From positions 1,061,377-1,125,376 of the forward strand of contig NC_065902.1 of assembly GCF_905147045.1 (NCBI RefSeq): a stretch of DNA of 64,000 nucleotides, read 5' to 3'. The position numbers and the translations under genes were made by a program. This DNA is from Nymphalis io. Its lineage: Eukaryota > Arthropoda > Insecta > Lepidoptera > Nymphalidae. The notes beneath the pieces are model-generated. The model was not told the origin of the DNA. It worked only from the letters and a program-made list of their open reading frames with translations, and did not search any database. Below are positions 44,755-56,216 of this stretch, piece after piece. The first letter of the stretch is position 1; each line of letters begins with the position of its first letter.

Positions 44755-44960
44755 CTTCCCGTCCCGGCTTCGCACGTGCAGAATAATGGTCTACGTAAAA
44801 CGTTTATATATATCTCTCTAAACCTACCTAAACCTTCCTCATTAAACACTTCGTTCATTGGTGGAAACCGTATGATAATCCGTTGGATAGTTTTTGAGTT
44901 TATCACGTACATACAGACAGATAGACGCGGCGGAGACTTTGATTTTTTAATTTGTAGTGA
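44755..44960 (+). repeat. LINE 3'-tail-like repeat (RTE-type style)
   Basis: TTCCCGTCCCGGCTTCGCAC, CCTTCCTCATTAAACACTTC, CCGTATGATAATCCGTTGGA, TAGTTTTTGAGTTTATCACG, TACAGACAGATAGACGCGGC: the characteristic order of a widespread arthropod retroelement tail. It abuts the 5' truncation point of the Jockey-like copy. Confidence 0.6.
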
Positions 44961-45449
44961 TATAGATGCTTTACTCTTAAGTTTAGTGCTCTTTTAATAA
45001 CTATTCTGGCACTAAGGGTTTGTTTCAATATGATTCAGATAATATAATGTGTTATTGTTTATCTGTTTTTGATTCGCTTTGTAACTTACACGAAACTTTA
45101 TTGTCTTATTAGGTCGCTCCGCGCGCTTTCATCCGCGTTAAATGTTACCGCTCCGCCCCCGTGGGTCACGGTGTGATGTTATTTAGGCTTTATATAAGCT
45201 TTATTTTTCAAAATGAACTGGTAGGTCATTAGATTGGCGCATTTAAACAAACTCTTCAGCTATATTATTTTAGTATATATTTAAAGGTGTTATGTAATGT
45301 GTAGAATGATATGTATATATGTAACCGTGTTGATACGGGTCTATCTTGCTTATCATTTACGTCACTGAGCTCGATGTGTCACTTCCAATGAACTAATTCG
45401 GTGCAGTAGTTTGCGATTCTTTCTTTTTCTGTAATTTCTATTAGGTAGG
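44961..45449. other. AT-rich DNA without recognisable features
   Basis: No coding signal and no clear repeat; a slightly GC-richer stretch at 45117-45175 (CGCGCGCTTTCATCCGCG) is unexplained. Confidence 0.5.
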
Positions 45450-45537
45450 CGGGCTGGATAATTGGTCATCTGATGGTAAGTGGCTACCTCCGCCCATGGA
45501 CACTGGATCTGTATGAAATGTTAACCATTCCTTAGTT
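45450..45537 (-). repeat. SINE-B 3'-end fragment
   Basis: TAGGCGGGCTGGATAATTGG, TCATCTGATGGTAAGTGGCT and GCCCATGGACACTGGATCTG; only the tail third of the element is present. Confidence 0.7.
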
Positions 45538-46194
45538 CTATTTCAGCTTACAAGATTTGACCTAAACAATTTAACAAACTTTGCAAGTTAAATAAACGCT
45601 TATACAACATGGCTGGCTCCTATAAGGATAAATAAAAAAATTATATCAGTGTGTTTGTTTATTTCTTACGCTTTCACGTCTAAACTACGACATTTTTCTT
45701 ACAGCCAACATGTACAGGAGATAGGGTTAGGGGTACAGAAAAATTCATGCAAAAAGCTGCTTTTATACAAATTTGTAAAATTTCAAAGTCTTATTGTTTA
45801 TATATATGAGTGCAACAGCCTCAACGATTATTTTATTTTAAACCGTCACAGGTTTTAAAGGGATGCATTATTTAAAAAAAAAGTATCGTATATTGAATTG
45901 ATGCATTGAAATGCACAGCCTCTACAGGTCTTGTATTATTCAGTTACCTTCGTAATTTTAATGACGCCCATTATCTTGGTACATTTTAAAATGTAGCGAT
46001 TACTGTTATATTCAATTATTTTTTTAAACGGTGGCTACTATTTTTTATATTTATTACATGTCTTTTGCAATTGATGTATTTTTTGTTTAAGTAAACTATT
46101 TTGTTTAAGATATATTAAAGAGGGATAAGCGTTAGTAGAGCTTCGTATTCTAGATAGGTACTACGTCATGAGTAATTCTATAACCAAATACCCG

Positions 46195-46305
46195 TAGTAT
46201 TGTTGAATTAATTTGTATGGTGACTGTGTCATTGCAATAACAGGTACAAGGGACATAACATGATATGCATCCGAGGTTGATATGCATCGCCAAAGGGTTG
46301 TTAGA
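46195..46305 (+). repeat. SINE-B fragment, strongly diverged
   Basis: Keeps AACAGGTACAAGGGACATAA, CGAGGTTGATATGCATCGCC and little else. Confidence 0.5.
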
Positions 46306-47520
46306 ATTGATTTATATTTGATTTATTTATCTAAAGTAACCATTTATCAGAAGGCGAAGATTTCTGCTTCCCTAAATAAAAAAAAAAACAACAAAGACAG
46401 GTACATTTAATAATTTAATTTAATAACAAGGATGCCGTAAAGTAAAGTAATGATATCTGAGAACTGACAAAAACTATTCATACAAAGATTTTGTATTCAT
46501 GAAAAATATAATATAATAAGTATATAAAAAATGAAGATATTTGGGTCTTGTTGGGTAGCGTATAATATTTCCACTTTTTAACCACTATTTCATTTCTTGC
46601 TTCATGCCCAATTGTAATCTATTAAATATGATTATTTATTAACCTAGTATCAAGTAGGTAGTAAGTATACATAAAAGGCTACTCGTAATTATCGGTACTT
46701 AATAACTCAGTTTGCAAGAACCACAAAGATTTCGTCTCAGCATCGTTAGTCGTCTCGATATAACGGCTCGCCATCTCACCGTTACGGTATAATTTATACA
46801 AGTCGCACCGCCCACCGCAGCGCTGATTTTTTCATCGATAACCACGAAACAACATAAATCTGGTTTGAAATATTGTATGAATCATATTAAAAGCAAATAC
46901 CTTTTCTGGGTTTTTAAGTTTCGTTTACAAATCCGTTGATTGTCGTTTTATTTTTGGACTTTAATATCACGACTGAATAAATTACGTCATTATCACTTAT
47001 AAAATAATTGTTTTTAAGATTTTTTTTTAAATCTACAGTAAGTTTTACGATTTGATTCAAATTTATGTCCTATTAATAGCGAGAACATCGTAAGGACCTG
47101 CATTAAAAATTTGTCGTAATTGACTCCATTAAACCGTATGGAGTATCGTGTGGGAATAAATACCAACCCTTTGTTGATGGTGAGCAAGTTTTTACCCAGT
47201 AGTAGAAAATTTACGGATTGTCCTGTTCAGAGATTTATTTTGTTGATGTTGTGTTGTGTCTTTATTGGACAAAAATGAAAACACGAGCAGTAAATTTACA
47301 AGCACTATATGAACGTAAAGGTGTACCACGACGGACTTCATAGAATTATCTTTATCTTAATCTGGAAACTCTTCAATTGACTTTGAGTTCTTACGAGATA
47401 CATATACTGATAGGCATATCTACGTAGGAGGTAAATAAATAGTGTACAAGTTTATAGATACTTTTTTTAAAAATATACATAACAAGTAATGTGACTATAC
47501 AAAAACATACCTAAATGGTG
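46306..47520. other. AT-rich DNA with one GC-richer patch
   Basis: 46730-46835 (GTCGTCTCGATATAACGGCT, CACCGCCCACCGCAGCGCTG) stands out in composition and matches no repeat family here. It is a candidate regulatory patch on composition alone. Confidence 0.35.
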
Positions 47521-47525
47521 TATAT

Positions 47526-47588
<63 letters not shown>
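47521..47588. repeat. (TA)n microsatellite
   Basis: About 68 bp of TA dinucleotides with one extra A near 47539. The Tyr/Ile-repeat ORF over it is a by-product of the repeat. Confidence 0.97.
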
Positions 47589-47590
<2 letters not shown>

Positions 47591-48737
47591 TGTATAACAA
47601 ATGAATATCCTCACAATCAAATCTAATATAATAAATATCAACAGATAAAGTAAATAAGTAAATGTTGAACATTCACTTATTTTCAATATAGTGTATATGT
47701 TTATATCAGTGTATATATATAACCGTTCACACCCACACCAATAGATGAACTGAACAACAAACGTACCGCAACGAGCGCAATTATTTTATTGCTCGTTACA
47801 TGACAGATTCACCGCTACGAGAGTGAGTCACTCTGACTAACATTCATCCGAGCAAAGCTCAACTTGTTCGAACTTGAAAAGATATAAAATAAAAACTACA
47901 GCTTCTATGCTTCATGTCGAGTAGGAACGATATTTTGTTGAAACGGTGATTCAAAATAGATTCATCATTGTTCCACATTGCGTTGATGATTTTTAAATAA
48001 ACGTATCGAAACAAACACCTTTATTGTTAAATCGTTTGGAATTGGTAAATTAAAATATTTAATTTATAAAATAAGTGGCTTGAAATAGATTTAAAATTAA
48101 CCTATATATATATATACCATACAGATATAGATACCTATATAGATACTATTGTCTTTTTAAAATATTTTCTTGTAATTATTATAAATTAAATTATATGTAT
48201 TTTTATTGTACACATACTACGTGTTTTATAGAGTTAAAAAATTGTACAGTTTCTCTTGATATACAATTCTGACAGAGTACCGTCAAAAGCCCGAGATAAT
48301 TAAAACATTTAAATACGCCTATTCCATTGCCATTTCTAAACTAGTACCTACGATTGAATAATTTAAAGTCTTTGAAACTTAACCTTGCAATCTTCATAAC
48401 TTCGAAATTTGAAGTAAAAGAAATTAAAACTTGAAAGTCATTAATAGTTTCACCTTCAAAAGTTTCAATAACTTGCGATGGTAGGTCAAGTTCAATTGTA
48501 AACAATTATATTATTTTTCTTTATGTATTGTCTTTAGTTAGCAAGTATTAGCAGTCTCAGACCTGGGCTAATTAATCCTCTAATCATTAATATCTTCTCT
48601 TGTTCGATTAAACTTCAGAATTACGTCGTGTTTTCATTGAAAAAAAAACCGACTAGTATTTGATTTATTATTATTATGTAAAATCTTAAACGCTTTTGTT
48701 GAATACACAATAACAATAATAAAGGAGGACATTATTA

Positions 48738-48850
48738 GTCACGACAAATCCGGAACTGCTCTTGAGAATATCCTGAGATTCGAACCCAATCCCCGAAGGA
48801 CATCGAGGATCTGCATCCTTATAAGCTACCAGACTAACTGAGCAGTAACA
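48738..48850 (-). repeat. tRNA-derived SINE fragment (unassigned family)
   Basis: On the minus strand GTTACTGCTCAGTTAGTCTG (A-box-like), then GATTGGGTTCGAATCTCAGG (B-box) and AGCAGTTCCGG. The spacing is SINE-like; no other copy seen in the window. Confidence 0.5.
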
Positions 48851-49245
48851 CAATATTATTGTAGTGGCGTAAGGATTAACGAATTAACGAATCGACTGTA
48901 GTATATATGGAAATATTTAATTATAAAAATTATATGAATTCTTCGAGAAAAATATGAAGTAAATGGCTGTTATGTTTTAAGTGTGATGACAAACGCTTTA
49001 ATAAAACGGTACACTGCTGTTTATTATCCTGTCTCAAAGCAAATAAATAACATTTTATTGTGCGTACAATTGCACATTATTGTACAAAAGTTAGAAAGGT
49101 TTTTTTTTACGTAATCAGACCCGGCGATCGTCGCGCTCAATGATTTGTCCTCAATAGTTTATTGATAATACTCGTAAAGTAACTTACACATAATAAGTTT
49201 TGTTTGTTAGGAAAAAATATCAACGGGTAAGCATTGCAAAGATTA

Positions 49246-49545
49246 CTGGTGGTAGGGCTTTGTGCAAGCTCGTCTGGGTAGGTACCACCCACTCATCAGA
49301 TATTCTACCCCAAAACAGCAATACTTGATATTGTTGTGTTCCGGTTTGAAGGGTGAGTGAGCCAGTGTAATTACAGGCACAAGGGACATAAAATCTTAGT
49401 TCCCAAGGTTGGTGGCGCATTGGATATGTAAGCGATGGTTGACATTTCTTACAATGCCAATGTCTAAGAGCGTTGGTGACCACTTACCATCAGGTGGCCC
49501 ATATGCTCGTCCGCCTTCCTATTCTATAAAAAAAAAAAGATGGAA
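49246..49545 (+). repeat. SINE-B reference copy, full length with A-tail
   Basis: About 290 bp: GGTGGTAGGGCTTTGTGCAA, TCGTCTGGGTAGGTACCACC, ACTCATCAGATATTCTACCC, GATATTGTTGTGTTCCGGTT, TGAAGGGTGAGTGAGCCAGT, CCCAAGGTTGGTGGCGCATT, ACAATGCCAATGTCTAAGAG, the hairpin CCACTTACCATCAGGTGG, ATATGCTCGTCCGCCTTCC, TATTCTATAAAAAAAAAAA. A B-box-like GGTTTGAAGG suggests a Pol III promoter, but the head is not a clear tRNA. Nearly identical to 55920, so recently active. The most frequent element in this window (about 15 copies or fragments). Confidence 0.95.
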
Positions 49546-49953
49546 TTAAATGATTAATAATTAATATGTTCATGTTTTCAGACCATTTAAGTTTTCTTGG
49601 AAAGTATTAGAACTTTTAATGATAGGATGTAAGTTACTATAGAAATCTCTCTGTACTGTTTGTTTATTTGTTGTCTCTGAAATGACCCTAGCTCACTCTC
49701 AACAGTAGTAGTAGAACCATCAGTAATTTGATTCATGGTACGGTACCTACTAAAAAGGTTCTGCAAAAAATTCTTATTCCTCTAGTAAAATATTTATAGA
49801 AACAACGTTGCCTATTAACCATGAACACGCAACTGGGTCGATTTTAATATCAACCAGACAGAGTTCTCAATTAAAGTTATACATATTTGTGTAAATATGA
49901 ATTACTTATAAACGTTTCTCGGCGGGTGATTAGTTATGTCATGTTCTTACGCA

Positions 49954-50030
49954 TATCAAGTCAATGATGACAGAAAGAGTGAAATCAGTGTTTAACTAAA
50001 CATACGCTATGCAACGTTTATAAGTGAGGC
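49954..50030 (+). repeat. Dispersed repeat G, second copy
   Basis: ATGATGACAGAAAGAGTGAA and AGTGTTTAACTAAACATACG, then TTTATAAGTGAGGCC; see 19733. The unexplained minus-strand ORF 50281-50018 begins just to the right and may belong to the same element. Confidence 0.6.
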
Positions 50031-50839
50031 CGTCGTACATATCTGACGTAGAAACAAAAAACCGTAAGGATCACAAATATTCTACTTAAACGAGGTAAGT
50101 AGGTTCTAATGTCGACTAGGCCTGAATTTGATCCATAAAATATTCCAATAGCCTTTCTCTGATCATTATTATCATCTAATACCCAACACTGGCCGCTACT
50201 TTCCAAACACAAAACTGGTTGTCTGTCTATCACGGTGTACACGTGACGGCCCCTTTCGCTTTTCAAGGTGAATTTCACCAACAGGCACGGTTAAGGCGAG
50301 GACGTTAATTATTACTATATATATATGTATATATTACTTCTATAATTTATGAAAACAAAAAACAGGCATAACGCGACTAAAGCTATCTAAGTATGTATCA
50401 CCTATCAATGTTATATATTTACCTACTACTTTAGATACTGCGTCAATGAAAATAGTAAATAAAGATATCAAAATTAAAATATACTTTATTTAAGTACTTT
50501 TGAATTAGCATTACATTAATTTTAAGGTTACCTGCGGTTAGTTAATTCGATTCTACCGAGAACCAGCAAGAAACTCGGTAGGTACTCTTTTCCAACTGTT
50601 ATGAGTACATATTTGAATTAAATGCATTATATATCCTATATATCCTATATTCAAAGAATAATATTACAAACACGACTTAGGCAAAGAAGTGTCAAGGACG
50701 GTTTATATTATTTCAATTCCCAATCACTTGCCTAGTCTTTATTGGATAGTCCAATCACTTATATACTCGTGGGATTTATGTGAATAAAGGAATTTATAAA
50801 TGATTATATGTATATCCGTATTTATATATTTTTTTTAAA

Positions 50840-51060
50840 TGTATAGGCTAGCGCTTGACTGTTATCACACCTGATGGAAAGTGATTATACAGTCTAAGGT
50901 GGAGCGCACTTGCCTAGAAGATGCCTATTCACTCTAGACTTGAAGGTATCCATATTGTAGGTGGTGAGCAAAACGGAGGTCGAAAGGTTATTCCAGACCT
51001 TAGCGGTGTGTATTAGAAACGAGGAAGAAAATGTGTCTTAAATACGTCAACTAGGTACGG
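50840..51060 (-). mobile_element. 3' end of a second LINE (Jockey-like)
   Basis: Minus-strand reading gives TAKVWNNLSTSVLLTTYNMD, then TFKSRVNRHLLGKCAPP and a stop. This is the same C-terminal pattern as KKWNSLP...FKRGVKRHLAG in the 43.5-kb element, but a different lineage. Its 3' UTR has ACTTTCCATCAGGTGTGATA and ends in an A-rich tail near 50840. Only the last 80 or so codons remain. Confidence 0.75.
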
Positions 51061-51359
51061 GTGCAGATCTTTACGATGCCTCGTAGTTCTGTGGTAAAAA
51101 TAGCAGTTCAATAGCAGAATGTCTAGTCACAATATTGTTGTCTAAACATAAGATTAAAAAATGTAACATAAGATAGCGTACGAATATCAACCGTCAAATA
51201 TTAATTTCATAGTTTTTATATCCTGTTTATTTAAATATTAAATCATTACTAATATAACTTGTTCAATTGCAAATGTTGTCCATATATTTTTCTTTTCATT
51301 TAGTTGACAAATGTTAATGTAAATTGTTATTCAAAATAAATAATTTCAGTCTAAAAAGA

Positions 51360-51740
51360 AAGCTCCCAACTGCCCCTTAATTGTGCTCGACGTTAGCACG
51401 CCAGGTTTCACTTTCGCGCGCTTACGTAAACGTGACCTTTATCCGCCATCGAGATATCGACATTTTATGGTATTTTATTTAAATTACGCAACAAAAACAC
51501 GTGAAATCGTAAACAAACGTAAATATTACATTTGAACTAGCTGTTACTCACACGTGACTCCAGCCAAATCGAACACCTTGTTGTAGTCCAGGACTTTTAG
51601 CACCAAAAACGCGTTCGCTCTGCAAAAAATCCCGCTGCTCGATTTTTCGATTGGATTATGCTAGAGGTGCCCCCCAAGTATAAAACAGAGTTTTTGTCTT
51701 CCCAGAACGCGAGCGTTTGCCGCCATCATGTTAAACGTAT
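51360..51740. promoter_or_regulatory. GC-rich island with two ATGGCGG motifs and a candidate exon
   Basis: Non-repeat patch in the desert. The minus strand carries CATGATGGCGGCAAACGC (about 51735) and TCGATGGCGGATAAAGGTCA (about 51450), both YY1/Pho-like and both in start-codon-like contexts. The plus strand carries CTTTCGCGCGCTTACGTAAA, CACACGTGACTCC and TATAAAACAGAG. Together these suggest a promoter, enhancer or an unrecognised gene's 5' end. Confidence 0.3.
51552..51619 (-). CDS. Candidate orphan coding exon (68 nt)
   Basis: Flanked by a good acceptor (GGGATTTTTTGCAG) and a perfect donor (GTGAGT) on the minus strand. One frame is fully open and protein-like: ANAFLVLKVLDYN followed by KVFDLAGVT; the other two frames contain or run into stops. 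No neighbouring exon was found and I do not recognise the family. It could belong to a minus-strand gene whose other exons lie outside the window, or be chance. Confidence 0.25.
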
Positions 51741-52640
51741 TAATTAATTTAATATTTTCCGAGATATAGTTAGTTCTCCAACTTTGATTATGACATTTGC
51801 TTTCGTATTTTCAAAATAATAAGTTAGTTTACGTCTAACTAATAAGTTGGTGTGACTTATTGAGAATTAAAACTAATATAATTTAGGAATTAATTTATAC
51901 AACATATAAAAAAATGTTATCTATTTAATATGTTAGTTTGAGCTATTTAAATGTAAAGCGTGGAATGTAATTAAAATTCTTGTAATTTAAATGAGTTAGA
52001 CTAACAAAGAATTATAATATAAGTTCGTGACGTAGTTAATGTTATTGCTTTTTTTTTCAAGTAAAAGAAGACAAAAGCTTCACACTATTATTCTTGTTTC
52101 TGCGTGCCAGGTATTTATCTATTCTGTGGTTATGAACTATTTTTTTTTTATAATTTATTTAATTTTATTCGACTTTATTGTAAACTTTATGATTATAACC
52201 ACAATTTTCATTTCGTACGGAATACTTTTTTTATTTTATTTTTAATTTAATTGAAGTAAATAAACATCAGTTTTATACCTTCAAACTTTTATAAAACAAA
52301 ATAATATTACAGAGGAAAAACACAATACACGACGCTTGTTTAAGTTGCAAAGGTCGTATGTACAAATTAGGTCACAAATAAGTCGTGTGTTATTTTTTTT
52401 TTAGTAGGAATTTAATGGTTTCATTTTTTTATTTATTTCAATAAAAAAAAAATCCACAGATTTGTACATCTTTCTCTTAGATTACATTGGTTTCATAGTC
52501 TTTTATTTTTGCTTGGAATTTTAACTAATTAAATGTACCAAACTTTTGAGCAATTGTTACGTACTCGTGTGCATCGGTGATTAATACAACTTATGTTAAT
52601 ATAATATATAATATAATAACATTTTAGACAAATTATTTGT

Positions 52641-52815
52641 TGGCTGGGCTTTGTCTCTTTCTGTAGATACCACTCACTCATCGGATGTTCTACCGACAAA
52701 CGGCAATATTTAGTATTGTTGTGTTCCGGTTTGAAGGTTGAGTGTAACAGGAACGAGGTACACGCCTTATTTCCTTACATTTAATTGAATTGTGTAATGC
52801 CAATTTCCATGATAA
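52641..52815 (+). repeat. SINE-B 5' fragment
   Basis: TTGGCTGGGCTTTGTCTCTT, GATACCACTCACTCATCGGA, GTATTGTTGTGTTCCGGTTT and GAAGGTTGAGTGTAACAGG, then decays. Confidence 0.75.
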
Positions 52816-53019
52816 ATAAAGCATATATACATTCATGTATATAAGGACATTTTTAAAGAATAAGGTATTCTTAGTATATATATATAGGCCTCTGCATCTT
52901 TGACAGATGATTTAAGCGGCATCGCGAAGGCACTTAGTATATAGTATTATACTATATATAGTAATTAAGGTAAAGTCTTATCGTATAGTTGTCGTATTTT
53001 TTTAATTACATATAGTTAA

Positions 53020-53195
53020 ATGGGACACCTGATAATTGGTCATCAACGCCCATAAACAATGGCGCTGCAAGAAATATCAATCATCCCTAACATAGTCAAT
53101 GCGCCACCAACCTTGGGTACTAAGACGTTATGTCCCTTGTGCCTGTAATTATTCTGGCTCACTCACCCCTTAAGCGGGACCACAACAATATTAAC
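53020..53195 (-). repeat. SINE-B fragment
   Basis: ACACCTGATAATTGGTCATC, CATAGTCAATGCGCCACCAA, CTTGGGTACTAAGACGTTAT and GTGCCTGTAATTATTCTGGC, then CAATATTAACGTAAGTATTG. Confidence 0.83.
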
Positions 53196-53957
53196 GTAAG
53201 TATTGTTGTAGTAGCTGTTAGCGTTGTTGCTATGCAAATTGAAGCAGATTGTTTCATAACTAGGATTGATTTAAATCTCGGATGTAATGTTAAATTAATA
53301 TCAGCCGTTACAGTAAGTAAGTATCAGGTTTATTTGTACAGCGCACTTTGCTTGATTTTGTTTTGTCTGGCTACGTGCCGCTCTCCATCAGGAAAGGGAT
53401 GATGTTATCGTACTGCAAGCAAACAGACGGTTAATCGTGAATATAATATTTAATCCTTTTTTGACAGCGTTTCTTAGTAAAGTAAAATATAAATTTGAAA
53501 ATAAATAACGTACAAAAATTTACAAAAAAATTACATATACGTTGGATGTGTTTGTTTTTTATTTACATGTTTTCTATTTGAATTATTTCGCAAAAGTAAA
53601 ACCCGTGGCTTAGCTGACTTTCATTTTCATAGGATAAGTATATATTTTGTGTAAATGTCAAAGAATGCTTGTTAATATATGCGTTCTCCTACCACACTCC
53701 AACTGCTGGGGATGTATTTTAATGATATTGGATGGATTGGAAAAATGTCGACCGTGTTGTGTTAAAGTCTAACGATAAGAGCACATTTCTATTCCCTTCA
53801 AGAAGAAGTTCTTTTGAATTCACGCTATATTTTATATATAACAATTTGTACATTAATAAACTATAAAAGTAATGTTTTATATGACAAATTATATTCATAT
53901 TATGAATGAATTTGTAAATCTAAATATTAACAAAACTTAACATTATTCACTAGGTGT

Positions 53958-54060
53958 ACATAAGCCTTACGCTTTGTGCAAACCAGTCTGGGTAGGAGCC
54001 ACTAACTCATCACGTATTCTACCGCTAACCGGCACTAAAGGTACAAGAACACACTAAAGA
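53958..54060 (+). repeat. SINE-B 5' fragment, short
   Basis: CGCTTTGTGCAAACCAGTCT, GGGTAGGAGCCACTAACTCA and TCACGTATTCTACCGCTAAC; the match then stops. Confidence 0.65.
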
Positions 54061-55274
54061 AGGTTAAAGCTATTTTTGGATTTTAAGGGACGCAAAGCTT
54101 CCCCATTATCTTTTTTCTTTGCATGATTGTCTCTGAATGAAAACGTTCTATTCCCTTATTGTAATTTGTTCTCGTACGAAGCCGGGAAGAGTAACTAGTG
54201 AAAATACAATTAATACTAACGGGTAATTCATTGATAATAATTGAAATTGTCTCTCAAAACTTTTAATGAGCTCATTTCCCATAAATAGGATTCAATAAAT
54301 CAGACAATTGGACCGCACGATATCAGACCGCTTATCGGAATGCAACAGCAAAATGGGTTATTATTCTAACATACAATCCGATCGTTTCGAAATAGGTCTC
54401 GCGCTAAATACTCTTTACGCAATCACGACACATTACACTTGGGACATACTAGGTGCATCGTTATACTTGGTGGTGTCACAGCGACTGTGACTTAAATATA
54501 CCAGCGACAAAACCAGGTATAAAAGCATATTATTGTTTATACTTTATTGAGCAAATTATTGTAATTTGTGAAAAAGGATGATTTAATGTTTGAACGCTAA
54601 AATATAATATATGGGTTAATATTTATTTTAAATTTATTTTTGTACAAGCAATTTTTTTTTTACAATGTATGACCTCGAAAAAATAATAATTTCATCTATA
54701 TCATTTATACTATACGTATATGTGAAACGAAGATGAATATATTATTTCTTTTAAGGACGGTAACAGTGACAGATGGTACTTGTTAGTTTTAAAGTGACTG
54801 TCACAGATAAAAAATACCGCTATTGCATTATGATATTTAATAGTACTGTTATTTTATGAGTATTTAAATTGACGCTAGTGTAAATCACGGCCACACTTAT
54901 GGATGAAATGTTGCCACTGTGACAGACTGCGAAATTTTTTTACCTAGTATTTTTTATCTGTGTCGATGAATATGGCTCAAATCTAAAACATATACAAGTA
55001 TAGACAGGATGTACATATGTACATAACTGTAACGTCTGCTAGATAATGAAACAAACAGCTTTTTTTAGTACGATGACATTTTAGAACTATTTATGTCAAG
55101 TGGGAATTAATTACAATAAGTAAAATACAATAGGCGATACAAGTAATACTCAACGTTAATATATTTATAGAAATAATAATATCAAAACTTTTTTAAGTAT
55201 TTTAATGAATGTGTATATTTAAAACGACTACAAAAAAGTATGGTTATGTTTTCCTTGTACGTCGATATATATAT

Positions 55275-55452
55275 TTTTTTATATAGAATAGGTAGGCAAC
55301 CTGATGGTAAGTGGTCACCAACCCCCATAAACATTGGCATTGTAAGAAATGTTAATCATCACTTATGTCGCCAATGCGCCACCAACCTTGGGAACTAAGA
55401 TTTTATGTCCCTTGTGCCTGTAATTACACTGGCTCACGCACCTTTCAAACTA
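55275..55452 (-). repeat. SINE-B copy, truncated at the head
   Basis: TATAGAATAGGTAGGCAACC, TGATGGTAAGTGGTCACCAA, AACATTGGCATTGTAAGAAA and CACCAACCTTGGGAACTAAG, ending CTGGCTCACGCACCTTTCAA. Close to consensus. Confidence 0.9.
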
Positions 55453-55544
55453 ATTTTAGTTTCTTCTTATTATATTATATAAAAATGTTTAATGTTATTA
55501 ATATATGTAGGTATATATAGTTCCGTCCGTAATAGTTAATCTGG

Positions 55545-55700
55545 GTAGGTTTCACTCACTTATTACCAAACAGCCATAAATAGTAATATTGGTGTTCCAG
55601 TGTAGCTACAGACACAAGGTACATAATATCTTAGATAACAAGGTTGGAAGCGCATTGACTATGGCCAGTGGTGATCATCAGCTGACTCATTTGCCAGTCT
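55545..55700 (+). repeat. SINE-B copy, strongly diverged
   Basis: TCTGGGTAGGTTTCACTCAC, ACAGACACAAGGTACATAAT, ACAAGGTTGGAAGCGCATTG and ATCATCAGCTGACTCATTTG. Confidence 0.65.
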
Positions 55701-55919
55701 ACCAACTTATTTAAATATAAATAAAAAATTATGACATTTTTTTTAGTATATAAAATAAGAGGTCGTTCCTATATACAACTTATAAATATTAAATTTGCTT
55801 ATCGATTCATGATTCCTTTTTTAAATGTAATAAGTAGACAGTGCATATAGTTACCTATGGCATTAAGGATTGTCTTTGTAAATTATTTTACCTCTTGAAA
55901 AGCCAAAATATAACATCAT

Positions 55920-56216
55920 TTACTGGTGGTAGAGCTTTGTGCAAGCTCGTCTGGGTAGGTACCACCCACTCATCAGATATTCTACCGCAAAACAGCAATA
56001 CTTGATATTGTTGTGTTCCGGTTTGAAGGGTGAGTGAGCCAGTGTAATTACAGGCACAAGAGACATAAAATCTTAGTTCCCAAGGTTGGTGGCGCATTGG
56101 CTATAAGCGATGGTTGACATTTCTTAGAATGCCAATGTCTAAGGGCGTTTGGTGACCACTTACCATCAGGTGGCCCATATGCTCGTCCACCTTCCTATTC
56201 TATAAAAAAAAAAAAA
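55920..56216 (+). repeat. SINE-B copy, full length with A-tail
   Basis: Almost identical to 49246 along its length, including CCACTTACCATCAGGTGG and TTCCTATTCTATAAAAAAAA. The minus-strand ORF over it is not a gene. Confidence 0.95.

Noticed and set aside
47495..47686. ORF of Tyr/Ile repeats
   Set aside because: Produced by the (TA)n microsatellite.
49220..49483. 87-codon minus-strand ORF
   Set aside because: Lies on SINE-B; the same peptide appears at 55888-56097 on another SINE-B copy.
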